Source: an uncultured bacterium
Lineage (GTDB): Bacteria; Bacteroidota; Bacteroidia; Bacteroidales; Bacteroidaceae
NCBI GenBank assembly: GCA_905215345.1
Contig: CAJMPR010000019.1
Location: 13,376 to 77,375, forward strand
DNA: 64,000 nucleotides
Reading direction: 5' to 3'
Of this stretch, positions 17,408 to 25,006 are shown piece by piece. Position numbers and translations under genes: made by a program. Under the pieces are notes generated by a model. It saw nothing but the letters and a program-made list of their open reading frames with translations. It made no database searches and was not told the origin of the DNA. How positions within the stretch are numbered: the stretch's first letter is position 1; the number at the start of each line of letters is the position of its first letter.

Positions 17408-18859
17408 GTGATTAATTTCAAGACAATCATACGGATTATCGGCATCCTGTTGTTGCTGGAGACCGTGATGCTGTTGGCATGTTCGGGAATATCGTTCTAT
17501 TACAGGGACGAAGCATTGCTTGATTTCTGGAAAGCGGCAGGTATCACAGCCGGTGTAGGATTACTGATGGCTATTGCCGGCAAAGGAGGAAACCGCCAGT
17601 TAACCCGCCGGGACGGATACGTATTGGTTAGTTTTGCCTGGGTGGCATTCTCCCTTTTCGGGATGTTGCCGTTTTACATAAGCGGTTACATTCCGGATGT
17701 AACGAATGCTTTCTTTGAAACAATGTCCGGCTTCACAAGTACAGGTGCCACTATTCTGGACAATATAGAATCATTACCGCATGGCTTGTTGTTCTGGCGC
17801 AGTATGACGCAATGGATCGGAGGTCTGGGAATTATCATGTTTACCATTGCCATACTCCCGATTTTCGGAGTCAGCGGCATACAGGTATTTGCCGCCGAAG
17901 CCAGCGGGCCTACACATGATAAAGTACATCCACGTATCGGTATCACGGCTAAATGGATTTGGAGTATCTACGCCAGCATCACTTTTATCCTTGTTGCTTT
18001 ATTGATATTAGGTGGTATGGACTGGTTTGACAGTATTTGCCATGCTTTCGCCACTACCGGCACTGGTGGATTCTCCACCAAACAGGCAAGCGTGGCATAC
18101 TATAATTCTCCTTATATAGAATATGTCATTTCAATCTTCATGTTTATTTCCGGTATTAACTTTACATTACTATTGTTCTTCGTTAACCGGAAATTCAAGA
18201 AAGTTATTGATAATGCCGAGCTGAAATGGTACTTCGGATCGGTAGTTAGTTTCACGGTATTAATTGCAGTTATACTGTATTATACCAGTTCAATGGGTAT
18301 GGAAGAATCTTTCCGTAAATCATTATTTCAGGTTATTTCCCTACACACTTCCACAGGATTCGCCACGGCCGACTATATGCTATGGACTCCGATACTATGG
18401 GGACTGCTTACCATCATTATGGTGATAGGGGCTTGTGCGGGCAGTACTACGGGCGGTTTGAAGTGCATCCGAATGGTAATTCTGTCTAAAGTGTCAAGAA
18501 ATGAATTCAAGCATATCCTCCACCCTAATGCCATATTACCGGTACGTGTCAACAAACAGGTTATATCGCCCTCTACCGTATCTACCGTACTGGCATTTTG
18601 TTTTCTTTACCTTATTATTATAGTTATCAGTATATTATTAATGATGGGAATGGGGATAGGATTCGACGAATCCATCGGTTGCGTTATATCCAGTATCGGC
18701 AATATGGGCCCCGGATTAGGCGAAACCGGTCCGGCATATTCCTGGAATGCCCTGCCCGATGCCGCTAAATGGTTATTGGCATTTCTTATGCTTTTGGGAC
18801 GCTTGGAACTGTTCACCGTTTTGCTTTTATTCACACCCGGATTCTGGAAACGGAGTTGA
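17408..18859 (+). CDS. trkH: Trk potassium transporter TrkH
   Basis: TrkH is the membrane pore of the Trk K+ uptake system and works with TrkA. The 483-residue protein starts at GTG and carries the four MPM repeats; selectivity-filter-like motifs can be seen as SGFTSTGATI, FATTGTGGFS, LHTSTGFAT and SSIGNMGPGL. About ten membrane segments are visible. The GTG start directly follows the inverted word element. There is no clear terminator before the next gene, but the next gene has its own -7 box. Confidence 0.94.
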   Translation: MINFKTIIRIIGILLLLETVMLLACSGISFYYRDEALLDFWKAAGITAGVGLLMAIAGKGGNRQLTRRDGYVLVSFAWVAFSLFGMLPFYISGYIPDVTNAFFETMSGFTSTGATILDNIESLPHGLLFWRSMTQWIGGLGIIMFTIAILPIFGVSGIQVFAAEASGPTHDKVHPRIGITAKWIWSIYASITFILVALLILGGMDWFDSICHAFATTGTGGFSTKQASVAYYNSPYIEYVISIFMFISGINFTLLLFFVNRKFKKVIDNAELKWYFGSVVSFTVLIAVILYYTSSMGMEESFRKSLFQVISLHTSTGFATADYMLWTPILWGLLTIIMVIGACAGSTTGGLKCIRMVILSKVSRNEFKHILHPNAILPVRVNKQVISPSTVSTVLAFCFLYLIIIVISILLMMGMGIGFDESIGCVISSIGNMGPGLGETGPAYSWNALPDAAKWLLAFLMLLGRLELFTVLLLFTPGFWKRS

Positions 18860-18929
18860 TTTAGGATAAAAAGTGTAAAAATAGTCATTTTTTGTTATGC
18901 AGAGATAGCAAAATGAAGGATACTTATTA

Positions 18930-18937
18930 TATCTTTG
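18930..18937 (+). promoter_or_regulatory. -7 box for the small secreted protein
   Basis: TATCTTTG fits TAnnTTTG and lies 25 bp upstream of the ATG at 18962, which has a purine-rich ribosome site (GATAAAGG). Confidence 0.55.
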
Positions 18938-18961
18938 CGGCTTGAAAAGAGAGATAAAGGT

Positions 18962-19333
18962 ATGAAGCAGTGCATAAAATATTGTATAATCGTCCTGCTC
19001 GCGGCCTTATTGCACAATGGTGCAGTAGAAGCCGCGGATTTTCTGTGCATTCCGGCAAGCGTTAAGACGGAACATTGCATCTTAACTCAAGCTCCCACTA
19101 CCCAACAAGCCATCCGGAACTTCTACAACTATTTATCATCTACCACTTCCTGCTTAGAACATGTCGACATAACGCAAGTACCGGGTAACAAAAGCATACT
19201 TTTGCGTACCGACATCATCCGCTTGCAACAATCGTTACGTGCACAGGATTGTGACCATCTGTCATACCTGTATTATTCGTACGTACCCGATCCACACTAC
19301 TATGTCTTCGGACTAAGAAAGATTATTGTTTAG
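18962..19333 (+). CDS. Small secreted protein of unknown function
   Basis: A 123-residue protein that starts MKQCIKYCIIVLLAALLHNG with a signal peptide (probable cleavage after VEA-A). The mature part has several cysteines (LCIPAS, HCILTQ, SCLEH, DCDHL) and ends YVFGLRKIIV. I do not recognise a family. It has a -7 box of its own. The next gene is nuoA 160 bp later, separated by an inverted word element, so it may be a leader cistron for the nuo operon or independent. Confidence 0.55.
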   Translation: MKQCIKYCIIVLLAALLHNGAVEAADFLCIPASVKTEHCILTQAPTTQQAIRNFYNYLSSTTSCLEHVDITQVPGNKSILLRTDIIRLQQSLRAQDCDHLSYLYYSYVPDPHYYVFGLRKIIV

Positions 19334-19334
19334 A

Positions 19335-19493
19335 ATGTGCTAATATGCAAATGTGCCAATGTTCTAATTGGCTACGCTATGTTTGTGCTACACTGTTACA
19401 ACGCAATGTATTAGCACATTAATCATGTTAACACATTTGCATATTGGCACATTAGTCATATTAGCATATTATCTTATTAGCACATTACATATT
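19335..19493. repeat. Inverted word element upstream of nuoA
   Basis: Arms made of TGCTAATATGC/TGTGCCAATG words and their inverses. Core 19370-19408 begins GGCTACGCT and ends GCAATG. It is longer than other copies, with an expanded right arm running up to the nuoA start. Confidence 0.8.
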
Positions 19494-19844
19494 ATGAACT
19501 TTACTTTGTTAGTAGTCGTCTTGTTGACGGCAATTGCTTTCGTGGGTATAGTCATCGCTCTTTCCAATGCGATAGCTCCCCGTTCGTACAATCCACAAAA
19601 GATGGAAGCCTATGAATGTGGTATCCCTACCCGTGGTAAATCATGGATGCAATTCCGGGTAGGTTACTATCTATTTGCCATTCTGTTCCTGATGTTCGAA
19701 GTGGAAACAGTATTCCTGTTCCCTTGGGCGGTTATTGCGCGCGAACTTGGAGTGACAGGACTTTTCAGTATTTTATTTTTCCTTATTATATTAGTTCTGG
19801 GCCTTGCTTATGCCTGGAGGAAAGGAGCTTTGGAATGGAAGTAA
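19494..19844 (+). CDS. nuoA: Complex I subunit NuoA
   Basis: Membrane subunit of respiratory complex I. The 116-residue protein starts MNFTLLVVVLLTAIAFV and has three membrane helices and the conserved YECGIP motif (MEAYECGIPTRGKSWMQFRV), then FLMFEVETVFLFPWAV. An earlier in-frame start at 19368 would begin in the inverted word element and is rejected. Its stop overlaps the nuoB start by 10 nt. Confidence 0.95.
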   Translation: MNFTLLVVVLLTAIAFVGIVIALSNAIAPRSYNPQKMEAYECGIPTRGKSWMQFRVGYYLFAILFLMFEVETVFLFPWAVIARELGVTGLFSILFFLIILVLGLAYAWRKGALEWK

Positions 19845-20434
19845 CGAAGAAACCTAAAATAAAATCCATCCCTTATGAGGAGTTTACCGACAATGAGACG
19901 TTGGAGAAAATGGTACGGGAACTTAATGCCGGAGGTGCCAATGTGGCAATCGGTGTTCTGGATGATTTCGTCAACTGGGGACGCAGCAATTCGCTGTGGC
20001 CACTCACCTTTGCAACAAGCTGTTGCGGTATCGAATTTATGGCCCTTGGTGCAGCCCGCTATGACATGGCGCGCTTCGGGTTTGAAGTAGCCCGTGCCAG
20101 TCCGCGTCAGGCAGATATGATTATGGTGTGCGGAACAATCACGAACAAGATGGCACCGGTATTGAAGCGTTTGTACGACCAGATGGCCGATCCCAAATAT
20201 GTAATAGCCGTAGGCGGTTGCGCCGTCAGCGGAGGCCCGTTCAAGAAATCCTACCATGTAGTAAACGGAGTAGACAAGATACTCCCGGTAGATGTATATG
20301 TTCCCGGTTGCCCGCCACGTCCCGAAGCATTCTATTATGGAATGATGCAGTTACAGCGCAAGGTGAAGATAGAAAACTACTTTGGCGGAGTGAACAGAAA
20401 GGAAGAAAAACCGAAAGAAGAAGAGGAAAAATGA
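19835..20434 (+). CDS. nuoB: Complex I subunit NuoB
   Basis: NuoB carries iron-sulfur cluster N2, which passes electrons to quinone. The 199-residue protein has the cluster cysteines in TSCCGIEFMALGAARYDMARFG (written in part), GGCAVSGG and PGCPPRPE. The start MEVTKKPKIK overlaps nuoA by 10 nt, which implies translational coupling. The C-terminus is rich in Lys and Glu. A hairpin and an inverted word element separate it from nuoCD. Confidence 0.96.
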   Translation: MEVTKKPKIKSIPYEEFTDNETLEKMVRELNAGGANVAIGVLDDFVNWGRSNSLWPLTFATSCCGIEFMALGAARYDMARFGFEVARASPRQADMIMVCGTITNKMAPVLKRLYDQMADPKYVIAVGGCAVSGGPFKKSYHVVNGVDKILPVDVYVPGCPPRPEAFYYGMMQLQRKVKIENYFGGVNRKEEKPKEEEEK

Positions 20435-20435
20435 T

Positions 20436-20460
20436 AATTTAGCGGTTTCACCGCTAAATT
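20436..20460 (+). other. Hairpin directly after nuoB
   Basis: Perfect 10-bp stem AATTTAGCGG/CCGCTAAATT with loop TTTCA, starting 2 bp after the stop codon. There is no T-run, so it is more likely an mRNA-stability or processing site than a terminator. Confidence 0.6.
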
Positions 20461-20461
20461 A

Positions 20462-20590
20462 AGTGATAAGTTGTTAGTGATTAGTGATTGGTTTGTGTCT
20501 CCATGCGGAATAACGGCGCAGCTTAATCATAAGCAAATCACTAGTCACTAAAAACTTATCACTGCGAGGCTTCGCCTCGATAAATTCCCA
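20462..20590. repeat. Inverted word element and hairpin between nuoB and nuoCD
   Basis: Arms of GTGATTA words on the left and TCACTAA words on the right; core 20501-20523 in minus-strand sense runs GCTGCGC to CCGCATGG. It is followed by a hairpin CGAGGC-TTC-GCCTCG at 20575-20589. Confidence 0.8.
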
Positions 20591-20614
20591 TTTATAAAAC
20601 GAAACATCATTTAT

Positions 20615-22204
20615 ATGAACATACAATTTGTTAATCCCGCAGCCTTACATGACGAAATGTTGCGCTTGCGGCAAGAGGAGCAGATGGACTTTCTGGAATG
20701 TCTCACCGGCATGGACTGGGGAGAACCGGCAGAAGGTGATGCACTGGACAAAGCACGGGGATTGGGCGTTGTCTACCAACTGGAATCAACTGCCACAGGC
20801 AAGAAGATTGCAGTACGCACTGCCACCCTCAACCGGGAACGTCCCGAGCTCCCCTCAGTGAGCGACATATGGAAAGCGGCAGACTTTAATGAACGCGAGG
20901 TATACGACTTCTACGGTATCGTCTTCATCGGACATCCCGATATGCGTCGTCTTTATCTGCGTAACGACTGGGTAGGATACCCGATGCGGAAAGACGATGA
21001 TCCGGAAGGGCAGAACCCTTTGCGTATGGATAATGAAGAAACCATTGATACCACCACAGAACTGGAGTTGAATCCTGACGGCAGTGTCAAGAATAAGGAA
21101 TCGGAACTTTTCAGTAACGACGAATATGTAGTGAACATCGGCCCCCAGCACCCTGCAACCCACGGTGTAATGCGCTTCCGTGTGTCACTGGAAGGTGAAA
21201 ACATTGAGAAGATCGACGCCAACTGCGGTTATATCCACCGGGGTATAGAAAAGATGTGCGAAAGTCTTACCTACCCGCAAACCCTTGCTTTGACTGATCG
21301 CCTTGATTATCTGGGCGCCCATCAAAATCGTCATGCCCTATGTATGTGTATCGAGAAAGCAATGGGCGTAGAAGTAAGTGAGCGCGTACAATACATCCGC
21401 ACTATTATGGATGAGTTGCAACGCATCGACTCCCATCTACTGTTCTACTCTTGTCTTGCCATGGACCTCGGTGCATTAACCGCCTTCTTCTATGGTTTCC
21501 GCGAACGGGAAAAGATACTCGACATTTTTGAAGAGACCTGCGGCGGACGTTTGATTATGAACTACAACACCATCGGTGGTGTACAGGCCGACCTCGCTCC
21601 CGGCTTCCAGAAGAAAGTGAAAGAGTTTATCCCCTACCTGCGCGGTATCCTGCACGAATACCATGATGTATTCACTGGCAATATCATTGCCCAACAACGT
21701 CTGAAAGGGGTGGGCGTACTTTCACGTGAAGACGCTATCGCTTTCGGAGCTACCGGTGGTACGGGACGTGCAAGCGGTTGGGCATGCGACGTACGCAAGC
21801 GGATGCCATACAGTTTATATAATAAGGTGGACTTCAAAGAAATTATCCGCACAGAAGGCGACTCCTGGGCACGTTACCTCATCCGTATGGATGAAATATT
21901 GGAAAGTTTGAAGATTATCGAGCAACTGATAGACAACATCCCCGAAGGTCCGTACCAAGAAAAAATGAAACCGATTATCCGTGTACCGGAAGGCAGTTAT
22001 TATGCTGCTGTAGAAGGTAGTCGCGGGGAGTTCGGCGTCTTCCTCGAAAGCCAAGGTGACAAGACACCTTACCGACTGCATTTCCGTTCAACAGGATTAC
22101 CGTTGGTATCTACGGTAGATACCATCTGCCGCGGTGCGAAGATTGCCGACCTGATTGCCATCGGCGGGACGCTGGATTATGTGGTACCGGATATTGACAG
22201 ATGA
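20615..22204 (+). CDS. nuoCD: Fused complex I subunit NuoCD
   Basis: A single 529-residue protein joins NuoC (residues about 1-125, with the NEREVYDFYGI motif and HPDMRRLYL) and NuoD (from about 165, VVNIGPQHPATHGVMRF). NuoD forms part of the quinone site; GYIHRGIEKMCE, the quinone-site His in PATHG and the C-terminal DIDR end are seen. NuoC and NuoD fusions occur in other bacteria. It belongs to the peripheral arm that links the iron-sulfur chain to the membrane. Confidence 0.95.
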   Translation: MNIQFVNPAALHDEMLRLRQEEQMDFLECLTGMDWGEPAEGDALDKARGLGVVYQLESTATGKKIAVRTATLNRERPELPSVSDIWKAADFNEREVYDFYGIVFIGHPDMRRLYLRNDWVGYPMRKDDDPEGQNPLRMDNEETIDTTTELELNPDGSVKNKESELFSNDEYVVNIGPQHPATHGVMRFRVSLEGENIEKIDANCGYIHRGIEKMCESLTYPQTLALTDRLDYLGAHQNRHALCMCIEKAMGVEVSERVQYIRTIMDELQRIDSHLLFYSCLAMDLGALTAFFYGFREREKILDIFEETCGGRLIMNYNTIGGVQADLAPGFQKKVKEFIPYLRGILHEYHDVFTGNIIAQQRLKGVGVLSREDAIAFGATGGTGRASGWACDVRKRMPYSLYNKVDFKEIIRTEGDSWARYLIRMDEILESLKIIEQLIDNIPEGPYQEKMKPIIRVPEGSYYAAVEGSRGEFGVFLESQGDKTPYRLHFRSTGLPLVSTVDTICRGAKIADLIAIGGTLDYVVPDIDR

Positions 22205-22325
22205 AAGAAGATGAGAGAGAATGATAAGATGATAAGACGAGAGTAGAAGGTAACTTCAATTTATCATTTTAGCACTCTACTACCTTACCATCCTACCATC
22301 TTATAACATTATAACATTAATAATT
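22205..22325. repeat. Degenerate inverted word element between nuoCD and nuoH
   Basis: Left arm words GATAAGATGATAAGA and right arm words TACCATCCTACCATC are partial inverses. The shared core is not recognisable, so this is either a decayed or a divergent copy. Confidence 0.5.
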
Positions 22326-23402
22326 ATGTTTGACTTTAGTATACTAACGAATTGGATTCACCAGACACTGACTTCCTTCATGCCGGAAGGTCTGGCCGTA
22401 TTCCTTGAATGTGTAGTGATAGGCGTATGCATCATCCTGATGTATGCCGTGCTTGCCATTATCCTGATTTATATGGAGCGTAAGATATGCGCCTTCTTCC
22501 AATGCCGACTCGGTCCGATGCGTGTAGGAAAGTGGGGATTGCTTCAGGTACCCTGCGACGTTATCAAGATGTTAACGAAGGAAATCATCGATTTGAAGTT
22601 CTCTGACCGGATGCTTTACAACTTGGCGCCGTTCATGGTAATTATCGCCTCGTTCCTTACATTCGCCTGTCTGCCCATCAGCAAAGGACTGGAAGTGCTG
22701 GACTTTAATGTAGGTGTATTCTTCCTGCTGGCTGCATCGAGCATCGGTGTAGTAGGAATCTTGCTTGCAGGATGGAGCTCTAACAATAAGTTCTCATTAA
22801 TCGGAGCGATGCGAAGCGGTGCGCAGATTATCAGTTATGAACTATCTTGCGGACTGAGTATCCTTACGATGGTAGTACTGATGGGAACCATGCAGTTCTC
22901 TGAAATTGTAGAAGGACAGGCTGACGGCTGGTTCATCTTCAAGGGACATATCCCGGCACTGATCGCCTTCATTATCTACCTTATTGCAGGAAATGCAGAA
23001 ACCAACCGTGGTCCTTTCGACTTGCCTGAAGCGGAGAGTGAATTGACCGCCGGTTATCACACGGAGTATTCCGGTATGGGTTTCGGATTCTTCTATCTGG
23101 CAGAATACCTCAACCTGTTCATCGTAGCCAGCGTAGCCGCTACCATCTTCTTAGGTGGATGGATGCCACTGCACATTGGTGGACTCGACGGTTTCAACGC
23201 TGCCATGGATTACATTCCAGGGTTCGTATGGTTCTTTGGCAAGGCATTCTTTGTAGTGTTCCTGCTGATGTGGATTAAGTGGACATTCCCCCGCCTACGT
23301 ATCGACCAGATATTAAATCTGGAATGGAAATACCTGGTGCCTATCTCCATGGTAAACCTGATATTGATGGTGTTAATCGTAGTATTTAAATTGCACTTCT
23401 AA
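22326..23402 (+). CDS. nuoH: Complex I subunit NuoH
   Basis: Membrane subunit at the junction with the peripheral arm, next to the quinone site. The 358-residue protein has about eight helices and the family motifs RLGPMRVGKWGLLQ, ETNRGPFDLPEAESELTAGY (20 residues from a longer match) and FPRLRIDQ. Its stop codon overlaps the nuoI start by 1 nt (TAATG). Confidence 0.95.
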   Translation: MFDFSILTNWIHQTLTSFMPEGLAVFLECVVIGVCIILMYAVLAIILIYMERKICAFFQCRLGPMRVGKWGLLQVPCDVIKMLTKEIIDLKFSDRMLYNLAPFMVIIASFLTFACLPISKGLEVLDFNVGVFFLLAASSIGVVGILLAGWSSNNKFSLIGAMRSGAQIISYELSCGLSILTMVVLMGTMQFSEIVEGQADGWFIFKGHIPALIAFIIYLIAGNAETNRGPFDLPEAESELTAGYHTEYSGMGFGFFYLAEYLNLFIVASVAATIFLGGWMPLHIGGLDGFNAAMDYIPGFVWFFGKAFFVVFLLMWIKWTFPRLRIDQILNLEWKYLVPISMVNLILMVLIVVFKLHF

Positions 23403-23872
23403 TGGAAAAAGAACATAACTCTTATATAGGCGGCCTCATACATGGCGTCATTTCCCTGCTCACAGGTATGAAGACAACCATGACGGTCTTTCTTCGCAAG
23501 AAGACCACTGAGCAATATCCGGAAAACCGAAAGACTCTGAAACTTTCCGACCGCTTCCGTGGTACGCTGACCATGCCGCACAACGACCAGAACGAACATC
23601 ATTGTATCGCTTGCGGCTTATGCCAGATAGCCTGCCCCAATGACACAATCACTGTGAAAAGTGAAATGATAGAAACGGAAGACGGCAAAAAGAAGAAGAT
23701 ATTGGCAAAATATGAGTACGACCTCGGTTCGTGCATCTTCTGCCAGCTTTGTGTTAACGCTTGTCCACACGATGCCATTACGTTCGACCAAGACTTTGAG
23801 CATGCGGTATTTGACCGTACAAAACTGGTACTGACACTCAATCATCCGGGCAGCCACGTAGTAACAAAATAA
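23402..23872 (+). CDS. nuoI: Complex I subunit NuoI (2x 4Fe-4S ferredoxin)
   Basis: The 156-residue protein carries two tetranuclear clusters with motifs CIACGLCQIACP and CIFCQLCVNACP. It passes electrons along the peripheral arm to NuoB. Because NuoEFG are absent, NuoI or an unknown partner is likely where electrons enter; ferredoxin or flavodoxin is possible by analogy to ferredoxin-linked complex I forms (inference). Translation starts in the TAATG overlap with nuoH. Confidence 0.95.
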   Translation: MEKEHNSYIGGLIHGVISLLTGMKTTMTVFLRKKTTEQYPENRKTLKLSDRFRGTLTMPHNDQNEHHCIACGLCQIACPNDTITVKSEMIETEDGKKKKILAKYEYDLGSCIFCQLCVNACPHDAITFDQDFEHAVFDRTKLVLTLNHPGSHVVTK

Positions 23873-23979
23873 TTATTTAAAATGCTAATGTGCCAATGTG
23901 CTAATTGCCATGCAGACACACATACAGCGTAACCAATTAGCACATTAGCATATCAGCACATTAACACATTACTAACAAT
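23873..23979. repeat. Inverted word element between nuoI and nuoJ
   Basis: Arms of TGCTAATGTGCC words and inverse words (TTAGCACATTAGCA). Core 23908-23934, minus-strand sense GGTTACGCT to GCATGG. Confidence 0.85.
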
Positions 23980-24492
23980 ATGGAATTTAATCTTGAAACA
24001 GTAGTATTCTACTTCCTTGCGGCTTTTATTACCGTGTTTTCCATCTTGACGGTTACCACCAGACGTATGGTGCGCTCGGCAACTTACCTGTTGTTTGTAC
24101 TTTTCGGTACAGCCGGCATCTACTTCCTGCTGGGTTATACGTTTCTCGGTTCCGTACAGATCATGGTTTATGCCGGCGGTATCGTCGTACTCTATGTCTT
24201 CTCCATCCTGCTTACCAGTGGTGAAGGTGACCTGGTAGGAAAACTGAAACTCAGCAGATTCCTTGCAGGACTGGGAGCCACTGCGGGTGGAGCCGTTATT
24301 GTTCTGTTCATTACCCTGAAACATCAGTTCATCGCTACCACAGACGTAGTACCGGTTGAGCTCAATATCAAAACAATCGGATACCATATGTTGAGTGGCG
24401 ACAAGTACGGTTACCTGTTGCCTTTCGAAGCTATCAGTATATTACTGCTGGCGTGTATTGTGGGAGGATTGCTCATTGCACGGAAACGGTAA
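23980..24492 (+). CDS. nuoJ: Complex I subunit NuoJ
   Basis: A membrane subunit of 170 residues with five hydrophobic segments. The motif QIMVYAGGIVVLYVFSILL is the conserved NuoJ helix. Encoded between word elements in the nuo operon. Confidence 0.93.
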   Translation: MEFNLETVVFYFLAAFITVFSILTVTTRRMVRSATYLLFVLFGTAGIYFLLGYTFLGSVQIMVYAGGIVVLYVFSILLTSGEGDLVGKLKLSRFLAGLGATAGGAVIVLFITLKHQFIATTDVVPVELNIKTIGYHMLSGDKYGYLLPFEAISILLLACIVGGLLIARKR

Positions 24493-24499
24493 GAAAACT

Positions 24500-24598
24500 A
24501 GTAAATATTAACTATTAAATATCAATTATTAATTCTATGCAGGACGTGAGTGCGCAGCCAATTAATAGTTAATATTTAAAACCTAATAATTAGCATAT
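24500..24598. repeat. Inverted word element between nuoJ and nuoK
   Basis: Arms of AATATTAACTATTAA words. Core 24535-24559, minus-strand sense GGCTGCGCACT to TGCATAG, almost identical to the core inside MurF. Confidence 0.85.
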
Positions 24599-24907
24599 AT
24601 GATTCACATGGAATATTATCTGATAGTCTCGGCTATCATGTTCTTCGCCGGTATCTACGGATTCTTTACCCGCCGCAACACATTGGCGATATTGATTTCA
24701 ATAGAGTTGATACTGAATGCTACGGACATCAACTTCGCGGTATTCAACCGTTTTCTGTTTCCCGGAGGTCTGGAGGGTTATTTCTTTACCCTGTTTTCCA
24801 TCGCTATCTCAGCAGCCGAAACAGCGGTAGCTATCGCTATTATGATCAACATCTATCGCAACATCCGCAGTATCCAGGTGAATAAGCTGGACGAGATGAA
24901 ATGGTGA
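24599..24907 (+). CDS. nuoK: Complex I subunit NuoK
   Basis: The 102-residue protein starts MIHMEYYLIVSAIMFFAG and has three membrane helices with the conserved Glu residues (ISIELILNATDINF, SAAETAVAIAI). NuoK is an ion-pumping, antiporter-linked membrane subunit. Start may be 9 nt downstream at MEYYL. Confidence 0.94.
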   Translation: MIHMEYYLIVSAIMFFAGIYGFFTRRNTLAILISIELILNATDINFAVFNRFLFPGGLEGYFFTLFSIAISAAETAVAIAIMINIYRNIRSIQVNKLDEMKW

Positions 24908-25003
24908 TGTTTAAATATTAACTATTAATTATTAGATATTAATTGGTTGTGCTATCATGCTGCATAGAATTAATATTTAATATTTAAAATCTAATAATTA
25001 GAT
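24908..25003. repeat. Inverted word element between nuoK and nuoL
   Basis: Arms of AATATTAACTATTAATT words and inverse; core 24945-24967, GGTTGTGCT to TGCATAG, plus-strand sense, opposite to the neighbouring copy. Confidence 0.85.
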
Positions 25004-25006
25004 AAA

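Noticed and set aside
19368..19493. Extended start of nuoA
   Set aside because: The extra 42 residues are a translation of the inverted word element; the normal NuoA start is at 19494.
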